Source: Acidobacteriota bacterium (lineage in GTDB: Bacteria > Acidobacteriota > Vicinamibacteria > Vicinamibacterales > UBA2999). From it: DNA of 64,000 nucleotides. Position 1 is the first letter of the stretch; each line of letters opens with the position of its first letter. Positions 1-6,718 of the stretch are shown one piece after another. The notes below the pieces were generated by a model, which ran no database searches, had not been told where the DNA came from, and saw nothing but the letters and a program-made list of their open reading frames with translations. Made by a program: the position numbers and the translations under genes. The stretch lies in NCBI GenBank assembly GCA_030697165.1, contig JAUYQQ010000022.1:62001-126000 (forward strand), given 5' to 3'.

Positions 1-619
1 TCCGCGGGTCAGCGCCCGCCTTCGCCTGCGTGAACAGGTCGAACAGCGGCACCCCCGGCCGGTGAAACAACGATGCGTAGGACGTGATCCATTGCTGCGC
101 GTCCCGTCGGTTCGGATCCGGCTGCATCGCTTCGAGGACGTCCCACGTCCGGTAGCCGTGGATCTCGTCGTAGCCGACGAACCGATAGGACTTGCCGTGC
201 TGCCCGACCACGTCGCCGGCCGGCAGCACTTCGAGGAACCCGCGCCCGTCCTTCCGCTCGATGCTGTTCGCCTTGACCTTCAGCCATTGACCGAGGACGT
301 CCGGGTTGGCTTTGACCATCTTCTTCGCGAGCGACAGATCGTCTCGGGCTTGGTCGCCGTCGTTCGCGAGGATGTAGCACTCCGAGTCGTGGCCCGCGGG
401 CGAGTCGCCGACGAGCGCGAACAACGACGCATGGACCAGGTCGGACGTCTTGTCGTTCTTCTTCGAGCGGCCGAAGAGACCGAGGTTGCGGAGAAACACG
501 CCATCGTCGCCCACGGCGAAGAACTCCTCGAACAACCGAAGGCGATACGGCTGGATCCGCGGCAGGAGCGGCGCGCCGTCGAGCCATACGAGCCGGGCGA
601 GGAAGTCCTCAATCCGCAT
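1..619 (-). CDS. Phage terminase large subunit, N-terminal part (cut by window edge)
   Basis: Reading from ATG at 619 gives about 206 residues that run off the left edge. The start MRIEDFLARLVWLDGAPLLP, a Walker A-like segment GRSKKNDKTS (residues 50-59, the place where tailed-phage terminases carry KKNxKS/T) and a Walker B-like VGYDEIHGY near residue 165 fit the ATPase half of a large terminase, the motor that packs DNA into the capsid. The nuclease half lies outside the window. It overlaps the upstream gene by 11 bp, so the two are translationally coupled. It belongs to the element spanning 1-3197. The family call rests on motifs and is fairly firm; whether this is a prophage or a satellite is inference. 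Confidence 0.7.
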   Translation of the reverse strand, partial: MRIEDFLARLVWLDGAPLLPRIQPYRLRLFEEFFAVGDDGVFLRNLGLFGRSKKNDKTSDLVHASLFALVGDSPAGHDSECYILANDGDQARDDLSLAKKMVKANPDVLGQWLKVKANSIERKDGRGFLEVLPAGDVVGQHGKSYRFVGYDEIHGYRTWDVLEAMQPDPNRRDAQQWITSYASLFHRPGVPLFDLFTQAKAGADPR

Positions 620-1298
620 CGGACCTCCCGCGCACCGGCTGCGCCATGAGCGCCTCGGTCAACGAGGTCACCGGCCGAGAGACGCGGGCGAGCCCGACCA
701 TCTGGCGAAGGCGTTGCACCCGGTCGAGCACCTGTAGGTAGGTCATCGTCGCGGCCCTCGTGCGGCCCTTGCCGGTCAACGGGCCGCTCTCCAGCAGCCG
801 GTCGAACAGGAACTCGCCCACCAGCTCCAGACGCAGGAGGTCTCGAATCGCGTCCCGATGAACACGCGACAGGTTCGGCGCACCGCCGAGGTCTGCCTCG
901 ATCTCGCTCTGACGGTCAGTCAAGGCCGCGAGGGCATCGGCCTGCGAGGGCAGCTCCCCGCGCTGAAGCAGCGTCGAGCTACGGCCATGCCTGAGAGCCG
1001 GGCCGGGACACCCGGCGACCGCCCGGCCGCCCGGATGCACCTTGCCGCAGGAGCGGCAGGCCACGCCCCGTGGCTCAGGCGCGACGATCGTCTCGTCGGA
1101 TGGAGCCGAGTCAAGGTGTGCGACATCGCACGGCGTAGGCTGGCTAGGCTGCGAGGGTATAAGCCCAGAGCGCGGGAGTTCCTGAGACGGCGCCGACGGT
1201 TGCAAAGGTGGTTGCAAGATCACTCCCGAATCCTCGGAATTACTAGACAAATTGCGAGAGACCTGTTGCCTGCGTGGCAAAGGGTCAGGGACGCGCAC
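609..1298 (-). CDS. Hypothetical phage-element protein, possible small terminase-like partner
   Basis: A 229-residue protein of no recognised family. The N-terminal 60 residues are Pro/Ser/Gln-rich and probably disordered. A short Cys cluster, CRSCGKVHPGG followed by another Cys, could bind a metal. The C-terminal 120 residues are charged and helical (DRQSEIEADLGGAPNLSR, then a Leu-rich stretch). It sits between a RepA-like ATPase and the large terminase and overlaps the latter by 11 bp. Position fits a small terminase subunit or other packaging accessory, but the sequence alone does not show this. The true start could be further in, because the N-terminus is low complexity. Confidence 0.5.
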   Translation of the reverse strand: MRVPDPLPRRQQVSRNLSSNSEDSGVILQPPLQPSAPSQELPRSGLIPSQPSQPTPCDVAHLDSAPSDETIVAPEPRGVACRSCGKVHPGGRAVAGCPGPALRHGRSSTLLQRGELPSQADALAALTDRQSEIEADLGGAPNLSRVHRDAIRDLLRLELVGEFLFDRLLESGPLTGKGRTRAATMTYLQVLDRVQRLRQMVGLARVSRPVTSLTEALMAQPVRGRSDAD

Positions 1299-1326
1299 GG
1301 GTCAGCCGTTCTGATGATTCGAGTAG

Positions 1327-2601
1327 TCACTGGACGCCGACCCTTGCCAGCGGTCGGAAGACGGCTTCGACGTCACGAAAGACCTTTGAGCGCTGTCGGG
1401 CGCAGGCCGCAGGATCGTCCTCGCAGGAGTCGCGGCTGCACACAGGGCAAAGACCCTCCGATTCTGGTTCCCCGGGAACCGCGGGAACTGAGGGAACTTG
1501 GGAACCTGAATCCGTCCTTGAAACGTTGGATTTTTCTTCAAAGAGAAGAAGAGAGGATTCAGGTTCCCGACTTATAGAGGGAACCTGGGAACCAGAACCG
1601 GAATCGCCCGACAAGGCGAAGCGATGCGGATCGACCTTCGAGCCGGCGCCCGAACGGATGATGGTTCCCGAGGCGACGGCTCGACGGAGGGCTTCGAGCT
1701 TGATTTGGCGTCGGGCTTCGACGGTGTCGAGGAGGTCAGCGCGCAACTGGGAACCTGCTTTCAAGGACTCGATGAACGCGCGGGCGACGCTCTGAACGTC
1801 CGCGTCGTGGCGGGACGGGCCGGCTTCGACGCGGCCGTCGTCGGCGAGCGTGAGCACGGTCTCGGGCAAGTCGGGGCCGATGCGTTGGACCGACGACAGC
1901 ACCCGATACCGCTCGGTGCGCGAGAGGATGAAGACGTTGTCGACGCTGCCGGTGAGCGCCGTTGAGCCGAGCACGCTGTCGAGTCCGGCTCGTTCCGATT
2001 TCCCGGCATGGTGGACGAGCAGCACCGCGGCGCCCGTGTCGCGGGCCAGCGTCAGGATGGGCGTCAGCTTCGTCGTGACTTCGGAGTAGTCGTTGAGATC
2101 GTCGGCCTTGATGAGGCGCTGGAGGGTGTCGACGATGATCAGGCCGGGTCGTTCGCGGATCGCCAGCGCGTGCAGGCGTCCGATGAGGTCGTGGGCCGGT
2201 TGCCGGAATAGAAACCGCACCGGTTCCGATCCCGTCGCGCCCATCTGCCGTAGGTGGCGGCGGACCTCGCTGCGCTTGTCTTCGAGCGCCAAGTACCACA
2301 CGCACCGCGGCAGACAAGCGGAGCCGAGCCAGACGCCGCCGCGCGCCGCTTCAAGTGCCAACCCTCGGGCCGCCGTCGATTTGCCGGCCTTCGGTTTGCC
2401 GGCGAGGATGTTGACGCTTCCGAACGCGATGCGATCGGCCACAAGGTAGTCGGTAGTTTCGTCGGGCTCGGCCAGCAGCTCGCGGAGCGACGTGAGCGCA
2501 AGTCCGGGGCGAGACGTTGCCTTGGTGGTCGTTTCGAACACGGCCTCGACCGTGTCTGGAGGCGCGGCGGCCGTGACGACGCGAATCGATTTCGCCATCA
2601 T
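1327..2601 (-). CDS. RepA-like AAA (RecA-fold) ATPase
   Basis: A 424-residue protein with Walker A GKPKAGKST (68-76), a Walker B-type LIIVDTL near 155, and VLLVHHAGK, the pattern of AAA_25/RepA replicative helicase-like ATPases common in prophages, satellites and plasmids. Preceding residues (SLRELLAEPDETTDYLVADRI) are the usual lead-in. The C-terminal 100 residues are Ser-rich with repeated GSQVPS segments, then a small Cys cluster (CPVCSRDSCEDDPAAC) that may bind zinc. It probably supports replication of the element. The start overlaps the stop of the upstream gene (ATGATGA region), so the genes form one operon. Confidence 0.75.
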   Translation of the reverse strand: MMAKSIRVVTAAAPPDTVEAVFETTTKATSRPGLALTSLRELLAEPDETTDYLVADRIAFGSVNILAGKPKAGKSTAARGLALEAARGGVWLGSACLPRCVWYLALEDKRSEVRRHLRQMGATGSEPVRFLFRQPAHDLIGRLHALAIRERPGLIIVDTLQRLIKADDLNDYSEVTTKLTPILTLARDTGAAVLLVHHAGKSERAGLDSVLGSTALTGSVDNVFILSRTERYRVLSSVQRIGPDLPETVLTLADDGRVEAGPSRHDADVQSVARAFIESLKAGSQLRADLLDTVEARRQIKLEALRRAVASGTIIRSGAGSKVDPHRFALSGDSGSGSQVPSISREPESSLLLFEEKSNVSRTDSGSQVPSVPAVPGEPESEGLCPVCSRDSCEDDPAACARQRSKVFRDVEAVFRPLARVGVQ

Positions 2602-2861
2602 GCCGCCTGCTTCCGATCGGCGCGCCGAGCGTCGAGCAGCGCGTAATAACGTTCGCGCAGACGCATCAACTCGAGGTGTTGATCGTGCAGAAGATGGACC
2701 GCCTGCTGCGCAATCTCGTGATGGCGATCGCGTTCGTTGCGCGCTTCGCTCAGTTCACGCACGATTGAGACGAGCAGCTTGCAAGACTCCGTCGCCGTCA
2801 ATGTCGTGCCTCGCGGAGCGGGCGCAGGATCTCGGCGGGCTCGCTCGACTGCATCAGCCAT
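2598..2861 (-). CDS. Small coiled-coil-like hypothetical protein
   Basis: 87 residues, strongly helical and charged (VRELSEARNERDRHHEIAQQ, then LMRLRERYYALLDARRADRK). No family recognised. It overlaps the HTH gene upstream and the RepA-like gene downstream by a few bases, so it is an operon member of the phage-like element and not a chance frame. A role as a replication or regulatory accessory is only a guess from position. Confidence 0.5.
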   Translation of the reverse strand: MADAVERARRDPAPAPRGTTLTATESCKLLVSIVRELSEARNERDRHHEIAQQAVHLLHDQHLELMRLRERYYALLDARRADRKQAA

Positions 2862-3031
2862 TCATCGACCCAGGCGTCGAGTAGACGGAAGTCGCGGCGT
2901 CCGCCGACGACCGCGGCGCGCAACCTACCTGCGGCAATCTCCCTGTAGATCGTCTTGCGGCCGACTCGAGCACGGGTGGCGGCCTCTGCGACCGTGAGCC
3001 ACGGCGTGAGTGGACGGTCAGGCGCGGGCAC
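2798..3031 (-). CDS. AlpA/excisionase-type helix-turn-helix protein
   Basis: 77 residues with the MerR/excisionase-like pattern LTVAEAATRARVGRKTIYREIAAGRLRAAVVGGRRDFR, where a short HTH is followed by a wing. Such proteins bind element DNA as excisionases or as transcriptional activators. It overlaps the RHH gene by 14 bp upstream and the small coiled gene downstream. In phage satellites AlpA-like proteins commonly sit at the head of the replication operon, which matches this position. The target site cannot be seen. Confidence 0.7.
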   Translation of the reverse strand: MPAPDRPLTPWLTVAEAATRARVGRKTIYREIAAGRLRAAVVGGRRDFRLLDAWVDEWLMQSSEPAEILRPLREARH

Positions 3032-3197
3032 GATCGTCGCCTCCGCCCTGATTGAGTGCGCGCTCGATTAAGTGTCGAGCCTCACCGCTGCGCGTTCGGC
3101 AATTCTTGTTCGCTTCGATGAGCAGCTTCCGCGCCAGCTCACGCGGAACTTTCACAGCGATGGTCGTGGTGGCGGGATTATCGACCTTGACGCGCAT
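3018..3197 (-). CDS. Small ribbon-helix-helix-like regulator
   Basis: A 59-residue gene: ATG at 3197, stop at 3018. The sequence TTTIAVKVPRELARKLLIEA followed by a charged helix has the short beta strand (TIAVKVP) and two helices of a CopG/Arc ribbon-helix-helix DNA-binding protein. A GAGG ribosome site lies 8 nt before the ATG. It is the first gene of the leftward operon, overlaps the HTH gene, and may autoregulate it. The fold assignment is by pattern only. Confidence 0.55.
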   Translation of the reverse strand: MRVKVDNPATTTIAVKVPRELARKLLIEANKNCRTRSGEARHLIERALNQGGGDDRARA

Positions 3198-3406
3198 TCA
3201 GCAAACCTCGGGTGTGAGGCCCGACTGCTGCTGCGCTCGCCCCTGGGCTTTTCTGGGGCGGTCGATGCCCGCGATTTGGTCTGCGGGACTTTAGGAGTTA
3301 GTAAACCTTATAGCACAAACCAAAAAAAGAAAAGGGCAATGCGCTGATGGTAATGGCGAACGCCGCATGGCCGTCAGCTAGATGGCCATGCGCGTCTCTA
3401 CTTAGA

Positions 3407-4264
3407 TCACCGCCCGCAACACGCGCTCGGGGCGAACTGGCCGTTGGGCGCGCGGCAGCGCAGCACGTTCGGGTTTGCGTCCCAGGTGTATGGGGGCGTC
3501 GGGCAGGACGCGGTGGCTGGCGGCGTCGGAGCCGGAGTGTTCTCGGTCAGCGTGAAATCAGACCGCGAATCGCTCGTCAGCGTCACCGTTCGGGAAGTCG
3601 ATTGGAAGCCTGATGCAGTGACCGATGTCCGCACCTCTCCTTCACGCAACGGCGCGATCGAGAAGTAGCCGTTGCCGTCGCTGGAGCCGGTCCGAGCGAC
3701 GTTCGTGCTGTCCGTCGCGCTGACGGTCGCATTGGGAACGGCGCGGCCGGACCGGTCCGACACGACTCCTACCAGGGTGAACGTCCTCGCAACCGGAGCA
3801 GGTGGTGGCGCGGACGGCTGTGTGAAGCTCGCCGAGCCGCTAGCGTTGCCCGAGCGCCCACTGTCGTCCGAAAAGCCGACGCTGACGCTGATTGACGTGA
3901 TCGATGAAGTCGCGCCAGTCGAGTCGTTAATGTTGATGTTGCCTGATGGCGCGCTGGCACCAGCAGCGAGGCGTATCGGCGGTGCGGGATCGGCGTTAGC
4001 ATTCCCGGTGCCTACCCCGAAGCGAATGGTCGTCACGGTTGCTGACGCGCGGCCGCTCGTCTCGGTCATCGTGAAGGAGACCAGATAGCTGCGACCGCTG
4101 CCGACAATCGACGGCGTGACCGTGAACCCGGAGATGGAGACGTTGGCGACTATCGCGCCCTGAGCGCCAGCCGACGGGGATGTCGGTGAGTTGCCGCCAC
4201 CGCCGCCGCAGGCGAGGACAAGGGACAGAGCCGTGGCTAGGGTAGCTAGCCGAGTAAACCGCAT
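3407..4264 (-). CDS. Lipoprotein with carboxypeptidase regulatory-like domain
   Basis: 285 residues. The signal peptide MRFTRLATLATALSLVLAC has a lipobox (LVLA-C), and the mature protein starts CGGGGGNSPTSPS, a typical low-complexity lipoprotein linker. Two all-beta regions follow: an immunoglobulin-like stretch (ISGFTVTPSIVGSG...) and at about 165-240 a carboxypeptidase-D regulatory-like domain (TLVGVVSDRSGRAVPNATVS, GYFSIAPLREG, DSRSDFTL). A short Cys-containing tail ends CCGR. GGAGG lies 9 nt before the ATG. It is a surface- or periplasm-facing protein of unknown ligand. It could belong to the chromosome or be a gene at the element edge. Confidence 0.75.
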   Translation of the reverse strand: MRFTRLATLATALSLVLACGGGGGNSPTSPSAGAQGAIVANVSISGFTVTPSIVGSGRSYLVSFTMTETSGRASATVTTIRFGVGTGNANADPAPPIRLAAGASAPSGNININDSTGATSSITSISVSVGFSDDSGRSGNASGSASFTQPSAPPPAPVARTFTLVGVVSDRSGRAVPNATVSATDSTNVARTGSSDGNGYFSIAPLREGEVRTSVTASGFQSTSRTVTLTSDSRSDFTLTENTPAPTPPATASCPTPPYTWDANPNVLRCRAPNGQFAPSACCGR

Positions 4265-4392
4265 AAGAGGGAGCCTCCAGCTGAGTTAGACGGCCGAGAG
4301 TAGCAAAACTCTCACGCTGGTGGAAGAAAATGCGATCCGTTAGCGGCGCAGGGGAACAAGCGCCGCCGTTGCAATCTCGTTGCAAAGAGGAA

Positions 4393-4417
4393 CGGCGCGG
4401 GTTTGGGGCCCGCGCCG
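4393..4417 (-). terminator. GC-rich hairpin downstream of tRNA-Arg
   Basis: Perfect 9-bp arms CGGCGCGGG / CCCGCGCCG with a 7-nt loop, 18 bp past the encoded CCA of tRNA-Arg on the minus strand. The sequence after it (TTCCTCTTTG) is only mildly T-rich. It probably ends the tRNA transcript. Confidence 0.6.
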
Positions 4418-4434
4418 TAAGTCCTTCATTTCAT

Positions 4435-4512
<78 letters not shown>

Positions 4513-4554
4513 ACAGACTTTCAAGCTTAACACAGGAAATGCCCGTCAATGAAC

Positions 4555-4706
4555 CGGACGGGGAGCTGTTTCCTGTCGGGGAATTGCTGCCGGACGGGGA
4601 GTTATTCCCGACGGGAGGTGCCTCCCGACAGGAGGCGCCCTCCCGTCAAGCAGCAACCCCCCGTCAAGGAGTCCCCTCCCCGTCAAGTGTCGCCGCCTCC
4701 CGTCAG
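4555..4706. repeat. 18-bp repeat array, locus 1 (inverted halves)
   Basis: About four degenerate units reading C-C-G-G-A-C-G-G-G-G-A-G run forward (4555-4620), then about four reverse units containing CTCCCGTCAAG (4621-4706), all on an 18-bp period. The two halves are complementary and could form a long hairpin. The array ends 2 bp from the stop codon of the EF-hand gene at 4709. It is the same family as 8669, 19177 and 19761. Confidence 0.8.
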
Positions 4707-4708
4707 GC

Positions 4709-5875
4709 TCAGCGCGAGGTGCGTCCGCTGACGCTGATGTTGACCACGAACTCGCCGTTGTTATCGGGCAGGTGGTCGTCGTTCACGCCCAGGTACACGC
4801 GGCCGCTCGCCGGCGCGGTCAAGGTCTTGCGGTTGCCGATAAAGACCGGGCCGTAGTCGTCGATCCGCATGATCAGGCCGCCGGCCAGCTGGTTCAGCAC
4901 CGGCGCATCAGGCGCCTTGCGGTTGCGGTCCGAGCCGGCCACCGAGGCGGTGTCGTTGTTGTCGCCGCTCATCGTGATCGAGCCGCTGGCGTCGAACGTG
5001 ATCGTGTCGCCGGCGCGAACGTCGATCGCGGCATCGGTCCAGCGCTGTCGCGCGTTCACGCGCACGCTCTGTGAGCCCGCTGCCGTCGTCGTCGCGCCCA
5101 CCGCCGGCGCGCCGCCGCTGGTGTCGAACTCTTGCCGCGACAGCCGGCCGTCGCGGTTGGTGTCGCGCGACAGGAAGCTGGCGTTCGACCAGTGCCATTC
5201 GGCGCGCTCGATCACCGCATTGCGGTTGACGTCGAGGTCGGCGAACTCGTCGAAGGTGTCGAGGCTCGGGAGCGAGCCAACCACTTCGTGCCGGCTCAGC
5301 ACGCCGTTACGATCGCGGTCGAGCAGGTTGAACATGCTGCCGCTGGCGTGCCACTCGTCGCGCTCGACCAGGCCGTTGTTGTTGAGATCGAGATCGTCGA
5401 AGCTGTCTTCGCGGTCGTCGTCTTCATCCTCGCCTTCGGCCAGGAACTCCTGCCGGGTCAGCACGTCATCACGGTTCCGGTCGGCGCGACGGAATGCTTC
5501 GAGGTTGAAGTGCCACTCGTTGGCGGAGATCCGGTTGTCGCGGTTGTGGTCGAGCGCGGTGAAGCCGGCCGCGGTCCAGTTCAGGTTGCGCTCGCTGCGG
5601 CTGGGGACATGGTCCGCGACTTCGCGGTCGTGGTGGCGTCGCGCGCCAATGCGCACTTCGTCGCCCGAGAGGCGGCCGTCACCGTTCCAGTCGTGAACCG
5701 TGAACGAGCGGGCCGAACCCTTCCATTCCTCGCGCGAAATCTCGCCGTCGCCATTCCGATCCATGGCCTCGAAACGCATCCGGGCGGCGCGGCCCTGCTC
5801 ATCCGTAGACGAGGCGAGCATCAATTGGGTGGATAGTGCCGCGAATGAGAGCGCTAGTAGCGTACGCGAAAGCAT
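4709..5875 (-). CDS. Secreted multi-EF-hand protein with C-terminal PA-IL/LecA-like domain
   Basis: 388 residues with a signal peptide (MLSRTLLALSFAALSTQLML). Eight EF-hand-type loops are visible in order: DRNGDGEISREE, DWNGDGRLSGDE, DHNRDNRISANE, DRNRDDVLTRQE, DLNNNGLVERDE, DRDRNGVLSRHE, DVNRNAVIERAE and DTNRDGRLSRQE; several are degenerate at loop positions. After a Gly/Ala/Thr linker the last 120 residues (SVRVNARQRWTDAAIDVRAG ... GRVYLGVNDDHLPDNNGEFV) resemble the calcium-dependent PA-IL lectin-like fold often found on such proteins. GGAGG lies 6 nt before the ATG. It is probably a periplasmic or extracellular calcium-binding, sugar-binding protein. Its physiological role is unknown. Confidence 0.8.
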   Translation of the reverse strand: MLSRTLLALSFAALSTQLMLASSTDEQGRAARMRFEAMDRNGDGEISREEWKGSARSFTVHDWNGDGRLSGDEVRIGARRHHDREVADHVPSRSERNLNWTAAGFTALDHNRDNRISANEWHFNLEAFRRADRNRDDVLTRQEFLAEGEDEDDDREDSFDDLDLNNNGLVERDEWHASGSMFNLLDRDRNGVLSRHEVVGSLPSLDTFDEFADLDVNRNAVIERAEWHWSNASFLSRDTNRDGRLSRQEFDTSGGAPAVGATTTAAGSQSVRVNARQRWTDAAIDVRAGDTITFDASGSITMSGDNNDTASVAGSDRNRKAPDAPVLNQLAGGLIMRIDDYGPVFIGNRKTLTAPASGRVYLGVNDDHLPDNNGEFVVNISVSGRTSR

Positions 5876-5918
5876 AGGAATCCTCCGTGGGATCCCAGTG
5901 CATATCGCGTACCTTGCC

Positions 5919-6089
5919 CTACTTTTTCTTGCCGACGCGCTTGGCGATGTCGCTCACGACCCGTTCCCAGACCTTCAGCGCCTTGTCGTAGCGCGCCGCG
6001 GCCGGCGTGTCGTCGGTGACTTTGGCGTCCAGGCCGAAGTCCTTCGGCTGGGGCATTGGCGGCAGGTGGACGACAACTCGATCGCTCAT
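5919..6089 (-). CDS. Small hypothetical protein (56 aa)
   Basis: A short gene from ATG 6089 to TAG 5919. It begins MSDRVVVHLPPMPQPKDFGL and ends in a basic tail RVGKKK. It overlaps the stop of the 92-residue gene upstream by 4 bp, which supports real, coupled translation. No family recognised. Confidence 0.5.
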   Translation of the reverse strand: MSDRVVVHLPPMPQPKDFGLDAKVTDDTPAAARYDKALKVWERVVSDIAKRVGKKK

Positions 6090-6364
6090 GGACCGATCCT
6101 AACAGCCCGTGCAGAAAATCGGTGTCCAATCGGTGTGAATCTGTGGCCGGTGTGAATCTGTGGCCCAGACCGGATGGGCGGCCGGACCCTCGTCGACTTT
6201 GGCGCCCCGTCCGGCGGCCCGGAGAGGTCCTTGTCGTCAATGCCATCATGCCGTGGCTGCGGCATCTGCTCGCCCGTGCGGTCCACGATGTCGGCTGAGT
6301 TGGTGTCGCCCGGCACTTCCACTTTACGGTCGTGCCGGACCTGATCTGGGTCGCGGCCTGCCAT
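6086..6364 (-). CDS. Hydrophilic hypothetical protein (92 aa)
   Basis: Begins MAGRDPDQVRHDRKVEVPGD and is charged and Pro/Arg-rich throughout, without signal peptide or hydrophobic core, so probably disordered. Its ATG lies 2 bp after the stop of 6367-6627, and its end overlaps the 56-residue gene by 4 bp, giving a three-gene leftward operon of small hydrophilic proteins. Function unknown. Confidence 0.45.
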   Translation of the reverse strand: MAGRDPDQVRHDRKVEVPGDTNSADIVDRTGEQMPQPRHDGIDDKDLSGPPDGAPKSTRVRPPIRSGPQIHTGHRFTPIGHRFSARAVRIGP

Positions 6365-6366
6365 GG

Positions 6367-6627
6367 CTACGCCTTGTCGGCGTCGGTGCCCGCCGTGTCG
6401 ATGTCCTGGTCGCTCATGGTCTTGTCGAACTCGGACCGCTTCGGCCCGGGCGCGCCCTGCACCTGATCGGCACTGGGGCTCTCGACGTCCTCGGGGGTCG
6501 CCTGCGAAGTGGCGGCCTGGCCCTCGTGTTCCATCTCTTTGACCTGGTCGTCGGTCGTGCCGTGCGGCTTGGTCGCGGGGTTCTTCGGGTCTTCGACGGG
6601 CGCGTTCATGTTGATCATGACCGTCAT
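6367..6627 (-). CDS. Acidic hydrophilic hypothetical protein (~86 aa)
   Basis: From ATG 6627 the protein reads MTVMINMNAPVEDPKNPATK and continues acidic and Gln/Ser/Asp-rich (ADQVQGAPGPKRSEFDKTMS), probably disordered. The frame stays open further upstream, but that stretch crosses a repeat at 6662-6718 and is unlikely to be coding. Starts at 6618 and 6609 are also possible. It heads the small-protein operon. No family recognised. Confidence 0.45.
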   Translation of the reverse strand: MTVMINMNAPVEDPKNPATKPHGTTDDQVKEMEHEGQAATSQATPEDVESPSADQVQGAPGPKRSEFDKTMSDQDIDTAGTDADKA

Positions 6628-6661
6628 GTCAGCAAATGGCGTACCGTCCTCCAGGGTTTCT

Positions 6662-6718
6662 ATCCGCCTAAAGACGGATGCTACATCTTGTCTGGCCGGC
6701 TGAAGCCGGACGCCACAT
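6662..6718. repeat. Tandem pair of small hairpin repeats
   Basis: Two related units of about 32 bp. One contains ATCCGCCTAAAGACGGAT (6662-6679), followed by GCTACAT. The other contains CCGGCTGAAGCCGG (about 6696-6709), followed by GCCACAT. Each is a small inverted repeat plus a shared GC-ACAT tail. The pair abuts the stop codon of the PQQ dehydrogenase at 6719, so it would lie at the 3' end of that mRNA. Confidence 0.65.

Noticed and set aside
62-649. A long plus-strand frame opposite the terminase gene
   Set aside because: It is the antisense shadow of a protein with recognisable terminase motifs; its own translation shows none.
3290-3320. TATAAGGTTTAC on the minus strand upstream of the RHH gene resembles the ECF motif
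   Set aside because: The -35 differs and no CGTT follows at 16 bp; it belongs to a different element.
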